A stretch of DNA of 64,000 nt, taken from positions 1-64,000 of the forward strand of contig NZ_PQSS01000009.1 of assembly GCF_002920535.1 (NCBI RefSeq). The letters run 5' to 3'. The notes beneath the pieces are model-generated. The model was given only the letters and a program-made list of their open reading frames with translations, was not told the origin of the DNA and made no database searches. Below, piece after piece: positions 1 to 7,941 of this stretch (position 1 is the stretch's first letter; the number at the start of each line of letters is the position of its first letter). The DNA is from Streptomyces sp. Ru71. GTDB lineage: Bacteria; Actinomycetota; Actinomycetes; Streptomycetales; Streptomycetaceae. A program made the position numbers and the translations under genes.

Positions 1-1
1 C

Positions 2-391
2 GGGCTACTGGGGGCCGGGGCGAAGGAGCAGGTCGACGCCCTGCTGACCCGCAACCCCGCCGCGCACGCCCCCATCGATGACCCCAACGCTGTCGCCCGC
101 CTGCTCCACGGGCTGCTGGAGGCCGGGGCGAAGGAGCAGGTCGACGCCCTGCTGGCCCGCAACCCCGCCGCGCACGCCCCCATCGATGACCTGCACGCCG
201 TCGCCCGCCTGCTCCGCAGGCTGCTGCAGGCCGGGGCGGACGAGCAGGCTGCCGCCGTAACCGCACGATTGCCCGCTGCGGGGCGCTTCGCTGAGTTCAT
301 CCAATTCGGCGACCACAAGAACCGGTTCCGATTCGGGCGGGACCCCGATGGGAGTGCCGCCCCTTCATGGGCATGGGGCGACCTGGAGTGA
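2..391 (+). CDS. C-terminal part of a 36-residue tandem-repeat protein (partial at window edge)
   Basis: The reading frame is open from the window edge and stops at 389-391. It encodes two near-identical 36-residue (108 bp) units at 22-129 and 130-237, followed by a degenerate third. Each unit has the pattern EQVDALLARNPAAHAPIDD then AVARLL and LLEAGA, i.e. two amphipathic helices. The tail FGRDPDGSAAP with WAWGDLE closes the protein. Alpha-solenoid repeats of this composition with this tail are common at the C-termini of large Streptomyces proteins, where they probably act as protein-protein scaffolds. The N-terminal domain, which would define the function, lies outside the window. Family recognition is from memory; the repeat structure is seen directly. 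Confidence 0.75.
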   Translation, partial: GLLGAGAKEQVDALLTRNPAAHAPIDDPNAVARLLHGLLEAGAKEQVDALLARNPAAHAPIDDLHAVARLLRRLLQAGADEQAAAVTARLPAAGRFAEFIQFGDHKNRFRFGRDPDGSAAPSWAWGDLE

Positions 392-527
392 CCCAACCAG
401 GGCAACAGACCAGCGGTCTCAAAGATCGCTGGTCGTCAGCTCGATACCGCGTGCCAGTGAGTGCGGATGGCTGAGGGCCGACGGATGGCGGGGAGGCCCA
501 AGCCAGTGTCCCGCGTCCGGGTCTGCC

Positions 528-620
528 TTAGCGGGCGAGGGTGACGGTGACCGGCACGTTGGGGCAGCGGCCGAGGATCTCCGACAGGGCGGCCTCTTCG
601 CTGGGACCGGCGCCCGGACG
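528..620 (-). pseudogene. Short coding remnant in an otherwise empty 310-bp interval
   Basis: Between 392 and 701 there is no convincing gene. On the minus strand a peptide reading EEAALSEILGRCP and ending at a stop at 528-530 resembles the helical tail of ISL3-type transposases, but it is too short to assign firmly. The imperfect dyad AGCGGTCTC/GATCGCT near 411-429 is the only other structure noticed. Confidence 0.2.
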
Positions 621-701
621 ACGGCGCCGAGAACATCCTTCGATGAGTTTGGGCGGCGATAGGAGTCTGATGCAGGACACCCGATCTCTGGAGGCTGCCC
701 T

Positions 702-1358
702 ATGGCTGAACCACACGTTTTGGAAACTCAGAGGGCTCTGGAACGGGCGATCCACGTCGAGCGGTTGGCGCTCGCTCAAGACCTCGCTGAGCTCACCGAG
801 GCCCAATGGGCGAAAGCATCACTGTGTGAACGCTGGACCGTGGAGCAGGTCGTAGCCCACCTGACGGCAGGTGCCAGCACGAGGATGTGGCGCTGGCTGC
901 TGAGCATGCTGGCCGCACGGTTCAACCCCGATGTGCACAACGACCGACGGCTCGCACAGCACCGGGGTGCTACACCTGAAGAGACCTTGCGGCGATTTCG
1001 CGCAGTTGTCGCCGGGCCCGCCGGCCCGACAGGACATACTGCGGCCTGGCTGGGCGAAATCGTCGTCCACAGCGAGGACATCCGTCGGCCATTGGGTCTT
1101 GTGCGCACACCCCCGGTGGCCACCACGACTGCCGTGGCCCGGTTCTTCGCCAGCCGCGATTTCACCGTGGCGAGCAAAACCGCAACCGCGGGCTTGCGGC
1201 TCGAAGCCACAGACGGACCCTTCACCACCGGCTCGGGGGATCTGCTCCGGGGGCCGACCCTCTCGCTGGTGATGGGGATGGCAGGCCGCGCAACAGCCTG
1301 CGAGGACCTTGAAGGGGACGGTGTGGCAGTCCTGCGTGCCCGACTGCGATCAGGTTAA
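702..1358 (+). CDS. Maleylpyruvate isomerase family / DinB-like mycothiol-dependent enzyme
   Basis: This 218-residue protein has the layout of the TIGR03083 group: an N-terminal four-helix DinB-like bundle and a small C-terminal domain. The conserved first metal-ligand region WTVEQVVAHL (about residues 45-55) and the second, GEIVVHSEDIRR (about 122-134), supply the His/Glu/His ligands typical of metal- and mycothiol-dependent members. The family catalyses mycothiol-dependent isomerisation or transfer; the substrate here cannot be read from sequence. An RBS (CTGGAGG) lies about 9 nt before the ATG. The gene stands alone between degraded stretches, so no operon informs its role. The length is normal for the family. 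Confidence 0.85.
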   Translation: MAEPHVLETQRALERAIHVERLALAQDLAELTEAQWAKASLCERWTVEQVVAHLTAGASTRMWRWLLSMLAARFNPDVHNDRRLAQHRGATPEETLRRFRAVVAGPAGPTGHTAAWLGEIVVHSEDIRRPLGLVRTPPVATTTAVARFFASRDFTVASKTATAGLRLEATDGPFTTGSGDLLRGPTLSLVMGMAGRATACEDLEGDGVAVLRARLRSG

Positions 1359-1524
1359 AGAACAAGCTCAGTTCAGAAGCATGACGACTGCTCAGTTCCA
1401 CTGACCGACGACACCGCCCACCCCGGGCAGCCATCCCCGCAGGCCAGCGAACCACCGAAACCGCTGGAAACGCGGCCTCCAACGGACACGGGCTGCACTC
1501 GGCCGCGGCCTGGACGCCGACGGC

Positions 1525-1680
1525 GTGACGATCCCGCCCGCGATGACCGAGCGCCTGGCCGAACAGGCCGCCCGCGCACGACGGGAGGCCGACCAGGCCC
1601 GGCTCCAGCAGGAACAGGCCGAGCAAAGGCGACGCGAAGCCGCCGCCCGACCGGCCCGGCCATGGAAACCCACCCCGCTG
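1525..1680 (+). pseudogene. Coiled-coil fragment of an unidentified (possibly plasmid/mobilisation) protein
   Basis: In one plus frame a charged helix (TERLAEQAARARREADQ and onward) is preceded by DADGVTIPPA and then dissolves into low-complexity Arg/Pro sequence. Helices of this kind occur at the ends of actinobacterial relaxase and plasmid proteins, but no diagnostic motif remains. It is called only as a relic; the rest of 1359-1900 shows nothing codable with confidence. Confidence 0.2.
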
Positions 1681-1904
1681 CCGCCCGCAGGCCGATGCCC
1701 CGGCCTGCGGACGGGGCCCGGCCTGCGAGGTGCAACCGCCCGCTCGCCGAGCCCCTCGTGCGCTACGGGCGGCACATCCTGTGCTGAACAGAGGCCGCTC
1801 CTACCGGCCTTCCAGGTAGTCGGCAGCGCGTCCGGCAGCCTCCTCCGGCGAACCCGCTGGGGCCGTTTCGGACCGCGGATGACCCGCCAGACCCGGCGCT
1901 CATC

Positions 1905-2026
1905 TGCCCGTTGAAGGCGATCGCGTCGATCACCTGCCGGTGGTCACGCCACGCCCTCCCCGCTTCGGTGTCCGATCCGGCAGCAGTCGGCTCGATCCTC
2001 GCCCACTGGGCGTCAGTCAACGACAC
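1905..2026 (-). pseudogene. IS5-family transposase, N-terminal remnant
   Basis: The minus strand from 2026 reads MSLTDAQWARIEP, then WRDHRQVIDAIAF, the classic start of IS5-family (DUF4096/DDE) transposases. After about 40 residues the frame departs from the family and no catalytic DDE core follows. The flanking ATCAGATGATCTGA at 2040-2053 may be part of the old terminal inverted repeat. It is a dead insertion sequence. Confidence 0.6.
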
Positions 2027-2245
2027 ACATCAACCAGCGATCAGATGATCTGAAAGAAGCGGCCTAAGGCTGGCCGCAGGGATCGCGCACAGTATGGTCC
2101 TGCCGCCGCACGTTCCAAGGCATGGGCGTCATAGGACTCCGCGTCAGAACGATGCCCCACCCGCGTGGCCCCCGGCAGATACCGGTATGTTCCGTGAGCA
2201 CCGCGATGACGGGCATCGCGCTGTTTCCCGGGGGCAGGCGCACAG

Positions 2246-2650
2246 ATGGTTCAGGATCGGAAGCAGGCCGACGTTCCCAAGGCCGGGGACGGAGAGGGAG
2301 AGGACGCCGCCCGGTCCCGGACGGGGCCGCTCAGCATCTTCGGGTGGATCACCGTTGCTATTCTCTTCGCGCTCGTCGCGAACCAGATATGGGTCGGCGT
2401 CACCGGCGGGTGGCTGAATCTGCGGTGGTCGCTCCTCGGAGTGGTGCCGCTGCTCATCGGCGCGGTGATGATGTGGCTCGCGGCCGAAGACAGTCTGCGC
2501 CGGATCAGGCGGTGGCGACGCGGCGTCACCGTGCCGCTGCCCCGGCAGCTCAGGCTCGCCAGCCTGCTCGCCCTCGCCATCGGGTCGCTGCCGCTGCTGG
2601 CCCTCGGTATCCTTCTCAACTTCGCCTGGCTGCTGCTGAAGTTGGCATAA
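2246..2650 (+). CDS. Small integral membrane protein, hypothetical
   Basis: 134 residues. A charged, acidic N-terminus of about 30 residues is followed by three hydrophobic segments (about 30-50, 62-80 and 106-130), consistent with three transmembrane helices and a basic cytoplasmic loop (RRIRRWRRG) between the second and third. A GGGGGCAGG stretch just before the ATG can serve as RBS. No family was recognised. The neighbours are remnants, so context does not help. The coherent codon pattern and clean topology argue that it is a real gene. Confidence 0.6.
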   Translation: MVQDRKQADVPKAGDGEGEDAARSRTGPLSIFGWITVAILFALVANQIWVGVTGGWLNLRWSLLGVVPLLIGAVMMWLAAEDSLRRIRRWRRGVTVPLPRQLRLASLLALAIGSLPLLALGILLNFAWLLLKLA

Positions 2651-2670
2651 CCGTCGCTGCGAGCTCCGCG

Positions 2671-2716
2671 TCAGCCCAGCACCGCCAGCGCGTCGATCTC
2701 CACCGCTGGCCCGGGC
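2671..2716 (-). pseudogene. RidA-family C-terminal scrap
   Basis: The minus strand ends PGPAVEIDALAVLG-stop, the usual last strand of RidA/YjgF enamine deaminases. Only about 15 residues survive and they directly abut the glyoxalase remnant on the other strand, marking a rearrangement junction. Confidence 0.3.
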
Positions 2717-2819
2717 GGAAGTGTTCCGCCCTCTGCAGGGCACCTTCTGGGGCGACCGGCACGGACAGGTCATCGATCCGTTCGGGCACCGGTGGGGCCT
2801 GACGGCCGGCAGCTGGTGA
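2715..2819 (+). pseudogene. Glyoxalase/VOC (PhnB-like) C-terminal fragment
   Basis: The plus frame reads FWGDRHGQVIDPFGHRWGL and stops at 2817-2819. This is the signature last beta-strand pair of PhnB-like VOC proteins. Everything upstream of about 35 codons is missing. The following stretch to 3094 carries no gene. It includes CTAGTACTCCAGCGGTAGA near 2911 and GGGCGTGTTTTAGAACG near 3086, both of which look like IS-end sequence, but their family was not established. Confidence 0.55.
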
Positions 2820-3094
2820 ACAGCCGTCGAAGGTGTGCCTGGTAGCGGCCGCAGAAGGGCCCGCTCAGCATGAGGCGTGCGAGGCGTCGGTGCAAGCCGC
2901 CAACCGACCTAGTACTCCAGCGGTAGATCGTGAACCCTGACAGTCTCAGACCGCTCGGAACGTAGACACCTCACCTTGGCACGTCGTCAAGCGGCGCCGG
3001 TGCGGCGCTCGATAGTTGAGCCGGCAGAAGCCGCCGACCTAATCCCAGACCTCGGCCGCATCGCGGTCGGACCGCCACCTCACTAGGGCGTGTT

Positions 3095-3424
3095 TTAGAA
3101 CGAGCTGGTCTGTGGGGTTGGCCGTCCGGGGAAGTCGCGGGCGGCCAGCCAGATGATGAGGTCGTTGGCGATCCAGCCGATGCTGGTGTCGGTGGTGACC
3201 TCGTGTTCGCGGCGGGCGGTGTCGCGGCGGACGATCTCGTAGCCGCCTCCGTCGAGGACGGTCACGGAGACGAACCAGGCAGGGTCGTCCTGGTCGGGCT
3301 GGATGACGATGAACGTGTTGTCCGCGTCGTTCAGTTCACTGATCAGGTCAAACAGGGCGTCCTCGGACGGGTCGTCGATGTGGTGGCCGTTCTCGCTGTC
3401 GGCGCAGTAGTACTCAGCCGCCAT
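3095..3424 (-). CDS. Hypothetical acidic protein
   Basis: 109 residues starting MAAEYYCADSENG. This ATG at 3424 is preferred over the upstream one at 3514 because GAGGGAGAC sits about 10 nt before it and the extra N-terminus is low-quality sequence. The protein is acidic, with alternating predicted strands (NTFIVIQPDQ, WFVSVTVLD, GGYEIVRRD) and a terminal helix, an alpha/beta layout seen in small immunity-like proteins. No family was assigned. The last residues run into IS-like sequence at 3086-3105, so the natural C-terminus may have been replaced. Confidence 0.5.
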   Translation of the reverse strand: MAAEYYCADSENGHHIDDPSEDALFDLISELNDADNTFIVIQPDQDDPAWFVSVTVLDGGGYEIVRRDTARREHEVTTDTSIGWIANDLIIWLAARDFPGRPTPQTSSF

Positions 3425-3504
3425 TGGTCCGCTGTCTCCCTCGTGCCGACATGCTGCGGGTTGCCGCCGCCAGGATGGCATGCGGTGCGGACAGCCCCGC
3501 CAAG

Positions 3505-3640
3505 TCACAGCCATTCGCTGATGGCGGCGATGTGGACGGTGGCCTCGAAGCGGACGGCGAGCTTGTCGAACCGGTGGCCACTGCCCGGTTTCTCTCCACG
3601 ACCACCTCGCCTTCGCCGCGGCCGACGGACGCGCGAGCCA
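3505..3640 (-). pseudogene. IS5-family transposase, C-terminal remnant
   Basis: Two minus frames join to give VVERNRAVAT then RFDKLAVRFEATVHIAAI, ending SEWL-stop at 3505. This is the tail of an IS5-type transposase with one frameshift near 3580. The N-terminal and catalytic parts are absent. Confidence 0.6.
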
Positions 3641-3789
3641 GTTGCTCGCCGCGCTGGACCGGCAAGGGTGACTGGTTCATGAGGGCACGTCAGGCTGCAC
3701 CGAACCTAGCCCATGCAGTCCGCTGATCACGTCAGGGCGGCATTCTGGCAGTGGTAGTGACTTGCTCGGGATCGGGCCTGGTAGCGGCG

Positions 3790-3930
3790 TCGCCAGGGCA
3801 CCCGAGCGGGGGTGTGTGGCGGCGGACCTGGTGCTCATCAGTCCGGCCCGTCCCTTTCCGGACTGGAACGCCTCCTCGACTCGCCACACTGATCCAGCGA
3901 CCTTCACCAAGGGCAGGTCGTGAGGTGGCC
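3790..3930 (-). pseudogene. IS701-like transposase, C-terminal remnant
   Basis: The minus strand reads LVKVAGSVWRVEEAFQSGKG, matching the conserved block before the catalytic Glu of IS701-type transposases in Streptomyces (WxxEExFQxxKxxxGLDxxQVR). A frameshift follows and the rest is unreadable. It lies immediately downstream of the tautomerase gene. Confidence 0.5.
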
Positions 3931-3941
3931 CAGTCGGGGGG

Positions 3942-4322
3942 TCACACGGCGCGGGCGCCGCCGACGAAGGTTCGTTCTGGCGGTGACGCCACGAGTTCGA
4001 CCATGGTGCCGGCGCGGAGGTCATCGCCGAGGACGCGCGTGATCGCGCCGGTGAGCCCGGCGCCGAGGCGCGCGGTGATCTGGGCGGCGTCGGGGCGGTC
4101 GAAGACGCCGGCGCGGACGCCCAAGATCACCGAGGCGTTTGTGTCCACGGGCTTGCCGCCCTGCGCGAAACGTCCTGTGGGGACTCCGGCCAGGTGGATG
4201 CTGACGAGGTCGCGGGCCCATTCGCCATAGACGTCGACGATCGCGTCGGTCAGTGCGGCGACGAGCACGGGTTCGTTGCCGGTCAGCCTGTTCTCTGGAA
4301 GGTGGACGGTCAGATGCGGCAT
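3942..4322 (-). CDS. Tautomerase-superfamily protein (4-oxalocrotonate tautomerase-like)
   Basis: 126 residues beginning Met-Pro (MPHLTVHLPEN), so Pro2 is available as the catalytic base after Met removal, as in tautomerases. Two beta-alpha-beta halves are visible, with helix LVAALTDAIVDVYG in the first and helix ITARLGAGLTGAITRVLG in the second. This is about twice the length of 60-residue 4-OT subunits and fits the MIF/double-length group. The ATG at 4322 is preceded by AACGAGG. It is divergently arranged with the MarR gene across 64 bp containing two dyads, so the MarR protein probably controls it. The substrate is not deducible. Confidence 0.85.
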   Translation of the reverse strand: MPHLTVHLPENRLTGNEPVLVAALTDAIVDVYGEWARDLVSIHLAGVPTGRFAQGGKPVDTNASVILGVRAGVFDRPDAAQITARLGAGLTGAITRVLGDDLRAGTMVELVASPPERTFVGGARAV

Positions 4323-4337
4323 AGTGGACCTCGTTCC

Positions 4338-4367
4338 CTTTGACTCCAAAGCCTTTGTTTTTAAAGG
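4338..4367. promoter_or_regulatory. Divergent promoter with two dyads, candidate MarR operators
   Basis: The interval between the tautomerase and marR starts holds CTTTGACTCCAAAG (4338-4351) and CCTTTGTTTTTAAAGG (4352-4367), each with 5-bp arms. They lie back to back in locally AT-rich sequence. The spacing and position fit autoregulation by the adjacent MarR protein; this is inference from layout. Confidence 0.55.
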
Positions 4368-4386
4368 TATCTGGAAGAGGTCGCTG

Positions 4387-4869
4387 ATGTCCACGGAATC
4401 GGACGGTCCATCCGTCGACGAAGCCGTCCGTACCCTGCTGCTGCTCATGCCACGGCTCGTCGGCCGCGCCAAGCGCCTGCCCATCCCTCCGGCGCTCCAG
4501 AGCCTGGACCTGGCACCGCGGCATCTCGCACTGCTGGCCCACCTGGAGTACGACGGTCCCACCAGCGTCAACGACCTGGCCGCCCGGCTGGAGGTGGCAC
4601 CGACAACCGTCAGCCTCATGGTTAGCGAGCTGTCACGGCTGGGCGTCCTGCAGCGCACTGCCGATCCCGGCGACCGCCGCCGCCGCATCATCGCCATTGC
4701 CCCCGCCTACGTCGCACCGATCGGCGAATGGCTTTCTGGCAGCGCCTCTGCCTGGGAGAGTGTCATGAGGGGTCTGGGCCCTGCGGAACGCACCACGGTC
4801 ATCACCGCCCTGCACGCCTACGAAGCCGCCTTGGAGCAGGCCCTGCATCGGAACGCGCAGCTGCGTTAG
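4387..4869 (+). CDS. MarR-family transcriptional regulator
   Basis: 160 residues with a winged helix-turn-helix: helix LAPRHLALLAHLEYDG, recognition region VNDLAARLEVAPTTVSLMV, and wing LQRTADPGDRRRRII, the usual MarR DxRRR wing. The start at 4387 (MSTESDG) was chosen because GGAAGAGG precedes it; a longer frame back to 4276 would cover the divergent promoter. It likely represses the neighbouring tautomerase and itself in response to a small phenolic or electrophilic ligand (family knowledge). Confidence 0.9.
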   Translation: MSTESDGPSVDEAVRTLLLLMPRLVGRAKRLPIPPALQSLDLAPRHLALLAHLEYDGPTSVNDLAARLEVAPTTVSLMVSELSRLGVLQRTADPGDRRRRIIAIAPAYVAPIGEWLSGSASAWESVMRGLGPAERTTVITALHAYEAALEQALHRNAQLR

Positions 4870-5059
4870 CGGACTTGGCGGAGTCGGCATAGCGCGTTCC
4901 GCCTCCACAGCCGCTCTCACGCTGAGGGTGAACCACCTCGGGGCTGTGACCAGCGATAGTTCAGATCGAGCGAGACGGGAGACGCGGCCGGCGTCCCGCT
5001 CAATCTGAGTTCTGGGCGCCAGGACTTGCCTCTCGTTCGGCAGCGAACTCAGGTCGGTC

Positions 5060-5848
5060 ATGGGAATCACCTGGAAAAGAAGGTCAGGTGGCACGCGGTG
5101 TGCCGAGGTCGCCGGCCTTGGCCTCGGACGGCTGGGGACGCTGGGCTTGATCCGCTTTCATGACCTCGCGGCCGCGGCCTCCCGCGAGCAGATGTCCTAC
5201 CGGGGCTTCCTGGCCGAGCTCCTGATGGCCGCATGCGACGACCGGGCCCGACGCCGGTCCGAACGCCGGATCAAGGCCGCCGCGTTCCCCCGCGACAAGT
5301 CCTTGCGAGCCTTCGACTTCGACGCCCACCCCAACGTCGACCCGGCCGTCATCCACACGCTCGCCAAGTGCGAGTGGGTCCGCAAAGGCCAGCCCCTCTG
5401 CCTCATCGGGGACTCCGGCACCGGAAAGTCTCACCTGCTGATCGCGCTCGGCAGCGAGGCCGCGATGAAAGGCCACCGGGTCCGCTACACCCTCGCCACC
5501 AAGCTCGTGAACGAGCTCGTCGAGGCCGCGGACGAGAAGCAGCTGACCAAGACCATCGCCCGCTACGGCCGCGTTGATCTTTTGTGCATTGACGAACTCG
5601 GCTACATGGAACTGGACCGCCGCGGCGCCGAGCTCCTCTTCCAGGTTCTGACCGAGCGGGAGGAGAAGAACAGCGTCGCGATCGCCTCGAACGAATCGTT
5701 CGGAGGCTGGACCAAGACCTTCACCGACCTGCGGCTCTGCGCGGCCATCGTCGACCGCCTCACCTTCGGCGGGAACATCATCCAGACCGGAACAGAGTCC
5801 TACCGCCTCGCTCACACCAAAGCCCAGGCAGACCCAGCAGCAAGCTAA
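5060..5848 (+). CDS. istB: IS21-type helper ATPase IstB without its IstA partner
   Basis: 262 residues. The AAA+ core is intact: Walker A GDSGTGKSH (about residues 117-125), Walker B LLCIDELGYM (about 173-182), sensor region IVDRLTFGGNIIQTGTESYR near the end. IstB loads ATP and helps the IstA transposase choose targets. The N-terminal 40 residues diverge from the family norm and the first ATG has no clear RBS. The frame may therefore be fused to foreign sequence, with an alternative start at MSYRGF (about 5191). No istA lies upstream, so the element is immobile alone. Confidence 0.85.
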   Translation: MGITWKRRSGGTRCAEVAGLGLGRLGTLGLIRFHDLAAAASREQMSYRGFLAELLMAACDDRARRRSERRIKAAAFPRDKSLRAFDFDAHPNVDPAVIHTLAKCEWVRKGQPLCLIGDSGTGKSHLLIALGSEAAMKGHRVRYTLATKLVNELVEAADEKQLTKTIARYGRVDLLCIDELGYMELDRRGAELLFQVLTEREEKNSVAIASNESFGGWTKTFTDLRLCAAIVDRLTFGGNIIQTGTESYRLAHTKAQADPAAS

Positions 5849-5869
5849 AGCACCAGGTCAGGAAGCTGA

Positions 5870-6373
5870 TCATTCTGCATCGAAGGTTGCGGCTGCGGTG
5901 AGGCCCTCGATGAACGTCCTGAAGTCCGCAGCCAGGGCGAGCTCGGTGTTCCAGTCCGTGTCGAACCAGGTTACCGACGGCTCACCCTGCCGGCCGCAGA
6001 GCCGGTAATCGAGGGCGATCCAGCAGTGCCCATCACCGGAGAGCAGGACGAGCGGGGACGGCAGGCCCCACTCCTCCACCAGATTAGGCGTGTCCAGCAA
6101 CGACAACTGGTCCTCGCGGCGGCCGATGCCCATCATCCCGTCCAACGGCACGTGGCTCTCACTCCACGAAGTCGGCACCCCGGTCGGAAAGGCGTCCCAG
6201 TCGGACGCCACGAGGCCACCGTTCTGCAGGTGCAAGATCTCCAGCAGCGAGGACGGCAGACGCACCCCGAGCTGACGCTCGGCGTCCTCGACAGCTACGT
6301 CGGTCAACGGCGCCTGAACCCCAAACGGCGCCTCGCCCCAGAACGTCGCCTTGACCTCATCGAACCGAGTCAC
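5870..6373 (-). CDS. SMI1/KNR4 (SUKH) family protein
   Basis: 167 residues from a GTG start with AGGA about 8 nt upstream. Hallmarks of the SUKH fold are visible: VEDAERQLGVRLPSSLLEIL (about 28-47), NGG, then W-S and the conserved L/VLLSGDGHCWIALDYR block (about 108-125). It ends with the aspartate-rich helix FRTFIEGL. Bacterial SUKH proteins are often immunity proteins against polymorphic toxins, but many are orphans. No toxin gene is adjacent here, so an immunity role is inference. Confidence 0.85.
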   Translation of the reverse strand: MTRFDEVKATFWGEAPFGVQAPLTDVAVEDAERQLGVRLPSSLLEILHLQNGGLVASDWDAFPTGVPTSWSESHVPLDGMMGIGRREDQLSLLDTPNLVEEWGLPSPLVLLSGDGHCWIALDYRLCGRQGEPSVTWFDTDWNTELALAADFRTFIEGLTAAATFDAE

Positions 6374-6438
6374 ACGCGCATCCTACGGCCCCTCCAACAC
6401 CCAAGCCGGAGCCCATCGAACTACTGGGCGACATCCAA

Positions 6439-6542
6439 TTTCACCGACATCCCCGGCCGACACAGCCCACGAGTGACGCCCAAACTCATCGACAAACGAC
6501 TCCCACAACCAGCGACATAACCACAGGCCAATGTCGGTGAAA
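6439..6542. repeat. 12-bp perfect inverted repeats flanking ~80 bp
   Basis: TTTCACCGACAT at 6439-6450 is exactly inverted as ATGTCGGTGAAA at 6531-6542. The 80 bp inside contain no gene. The pair lies between the SUKH gene and the chloramphenicol-exporter leader and could be IS or miniature-element ends. The identity is unresolved. Confidence 0.5.
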
Positions 6543-6584
6543 CCGAGGTGCCTTGACGGGCATCGGTCGGGTAGCGTGCCTGCC

Positions 6585-6650
6585 ATGTCGAGTCCTGAGT
6601 CAGACAAGGTGGGGGCTTTCGGTCACGCCGTCAGCCCCCTGAACCCCTGA
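6585..6650 (+). CDS. Candidate leader peptide of the chloramphenicol exporter
   Basis: A 21-codon ORF, MSSPESDKVGAFGHAVSPLNP, ends 112 bp before the exporter start. A 7-bp-arm hairpin (6670-6685) lies between the two. Drug-resistance genes of this class are often controlled by ribosome stalling on a short upstream ORF. The arrangement fits, but no stalling motif can be proven from sequence. Alternatively it is the stub of a truncated gene. Confidence 0.35.
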   Translation: MSSPESDKVGAFGHAVSPLNP

Positions 6651-6669
6651 GCTCGTAGCCCTGTCGTCG

Positions 6670-6685
6670 CACCGCATCTGCGGTG
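6670..6685 (+). promoter_or_regulatory. Hairpin in the 5' leader of the exporter gene, possible attenuator
   Basis: CACCGCA-TC-TGCGGTG forms a perfect 7-bp stem with a 2-nt loop, 77 bp upstream of the ATG at 6763 and just after the short leader ORF. It is followed by further GC-rich complementarity. A regulatory role is inferred from its position. Confidence 0.45.
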
Positions 6686-6762
6686 GGACCGCGTGTGCCC
6701 CTGGGGCTGGCCGCGGTGACGAGATGACCTTCTCGTGCCTCTCCTCACCCCGGAGCCACTCG

Positions 6763-7941
6763 ATGCCTCTCCCGCTGTACCTGCTTGCCCTGGCGGTCTT
6801 CGCCATGGGCACCTCGGAGTTCATGCTCGCCGGCCTGTTGCCGGACATCGCCTCACAGCTCGACGTCACCGTCGGGACAGCAGGCATGCTCACCTCGGCC
6901 TTCGCAGTCGGCATGATCGTCGGCGCCCCACTGGTGGCCGCGCTTGCCCGCAATTGGCCCAGGCGCTCCAGCCTTCTCGGATTCATCCTCGCTTTCGCGG
7001 CAGCCCACGCTGTGGGCGCCCTCACCACCAGCTTCCCGGTCCTGTTCGCCACCCGGGTCGTCGCCGCGCTCGCGAACGCAGGGTTCCTTGCCGTCGCCCT
7101 GACGGCTGCCGCCACGCTGGTCTCGCCCGACAAGAAGGGACGTGCGCTGGCCGTGCTGCTGTCAGGCACGACGGTGGCCACGATCGCCGGTGTCCCCGGC
7201 GGGTCGGTACTCGGCACGTTGCTCGGCTGGCGGGCCACGTTCTGGGCCATCGCCGTTCTCTGCCTGCCCGCAGCTCTCGGCGTCCTGAAGGGGATCCCCA
7301 CGGGACGTGTGAAGGCAGAGGCGACCGGCCTGCTGGCCCTGCGAACGGAGCTCGCCCAGCTCACCCGGCCGCGGTTGATCCTTGTGATGCTGCTCGGCGC
7401 GCTGGTCAACGCAGCGACGTTCGCAAGCTTCACCTTCCTCGCCCCCGTGGTGACCGACACCGCCGGGCTGGACGAGTTGTGGATCTCTGTCGCGCTGGTG
7501 CTCTTCGGTGCCGGTTCCTTCGTCGGCGTCACCGTCGCCGGCCGCCTGTCCGACCAGCGTCCCGGTCTGGTCATCGCAGTCGGTGGTCCGTTGCTGCTCC
7601 TCGGCTGGCCGGCCCTGGCCATGCTGGCCCACCAGCCGGTCGCCCTGTTCGCCCTCGTGTTCGTGCAGGGCGCGCTGTCGTTCGCGCTGGGCAGCACACT
7701 GATCACCCGGGTCCTCTACGAGGCGGCCGGAGCCCCCACCATGGCCGGTGCGTATGCGACCGCGGCCCTCAACCTTGGCGCCGCGGCCGGCCCCCTCATT
7801 GCCGCGGCCACTCTCAGTACGGCAGTCGGGGCCCTGGGGCCGCTGTGGGCAAGCGGACTGCTCGTCGCTGCCGCGCTGCTCATCGCGTTCCCCCTCCGTA
7901 CGGTTCTCGCGGCCGGCCGAAGCGCCGAGGTGCTCCAGTGA
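6763..7941 (+). CDS. cmlR: Chloramphenicol efflux MFS transporter, CmlR/Cmx type
   Basis: 392 residues, the same length as the S. lividans chloramphenicol resistance protein, and recognisable almost line by line. It begins MPLPLYLLALAVFAMGTSEF, has the MFS motif A region ALARNWPRRSS after helix 2, and motif C-like GVPGGSVLGTLLGWR in helix 5. Twelve hydrophobic segments can be counted. The protein exports chloramphenicol by proton antiport across the plasma membrane. The start at 6763 matches the family; an in-frame ATG at 6724 would add 13 unusual residues. It is preceded by the short ORF and hairpin described separately. Confidence 0.93.
   Translation: MPLPLYLLALAVFAMGTSEFMLAGLLPDIASQLDVTVGTAGMLTSAFAVGMIVGAPLVAALARNWPRRSSLLGFILAFAAAHAVGALTTSFPVLFATRVVAALANAGFLAVALTAAATLVSPDKKGRALAVLLSGTTVATIAGVPGGSVLGTLLGWRATFWAIAVLCLPAALGVLKGIPTGRVKAEATGLLALRTELAQLTRPRLILVMLLGALVNAATFASFTFLAPVVTDTAGLDELWISVALVLFGAGSFVGVTVAGRLSDQRPGLVIAVGGPLLLLGWPALAMLAHQPVALFALVFVQGALSFALGSTLITRVLYEAAGAPTMAGAYATAALNLGAAAGPLIAAATLSTAVGALGPLWASGLLVAAALLIAFPLRTVLAAGRSAEVLQ

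Noticed and set aside
5870..6373. SUKH protein as part of a toxin-immunity pair
   Set aside because: Neighbours are an orphan istB and the exporter leader; no toxin domain was found within several kb, so the pairing cannot be supported.
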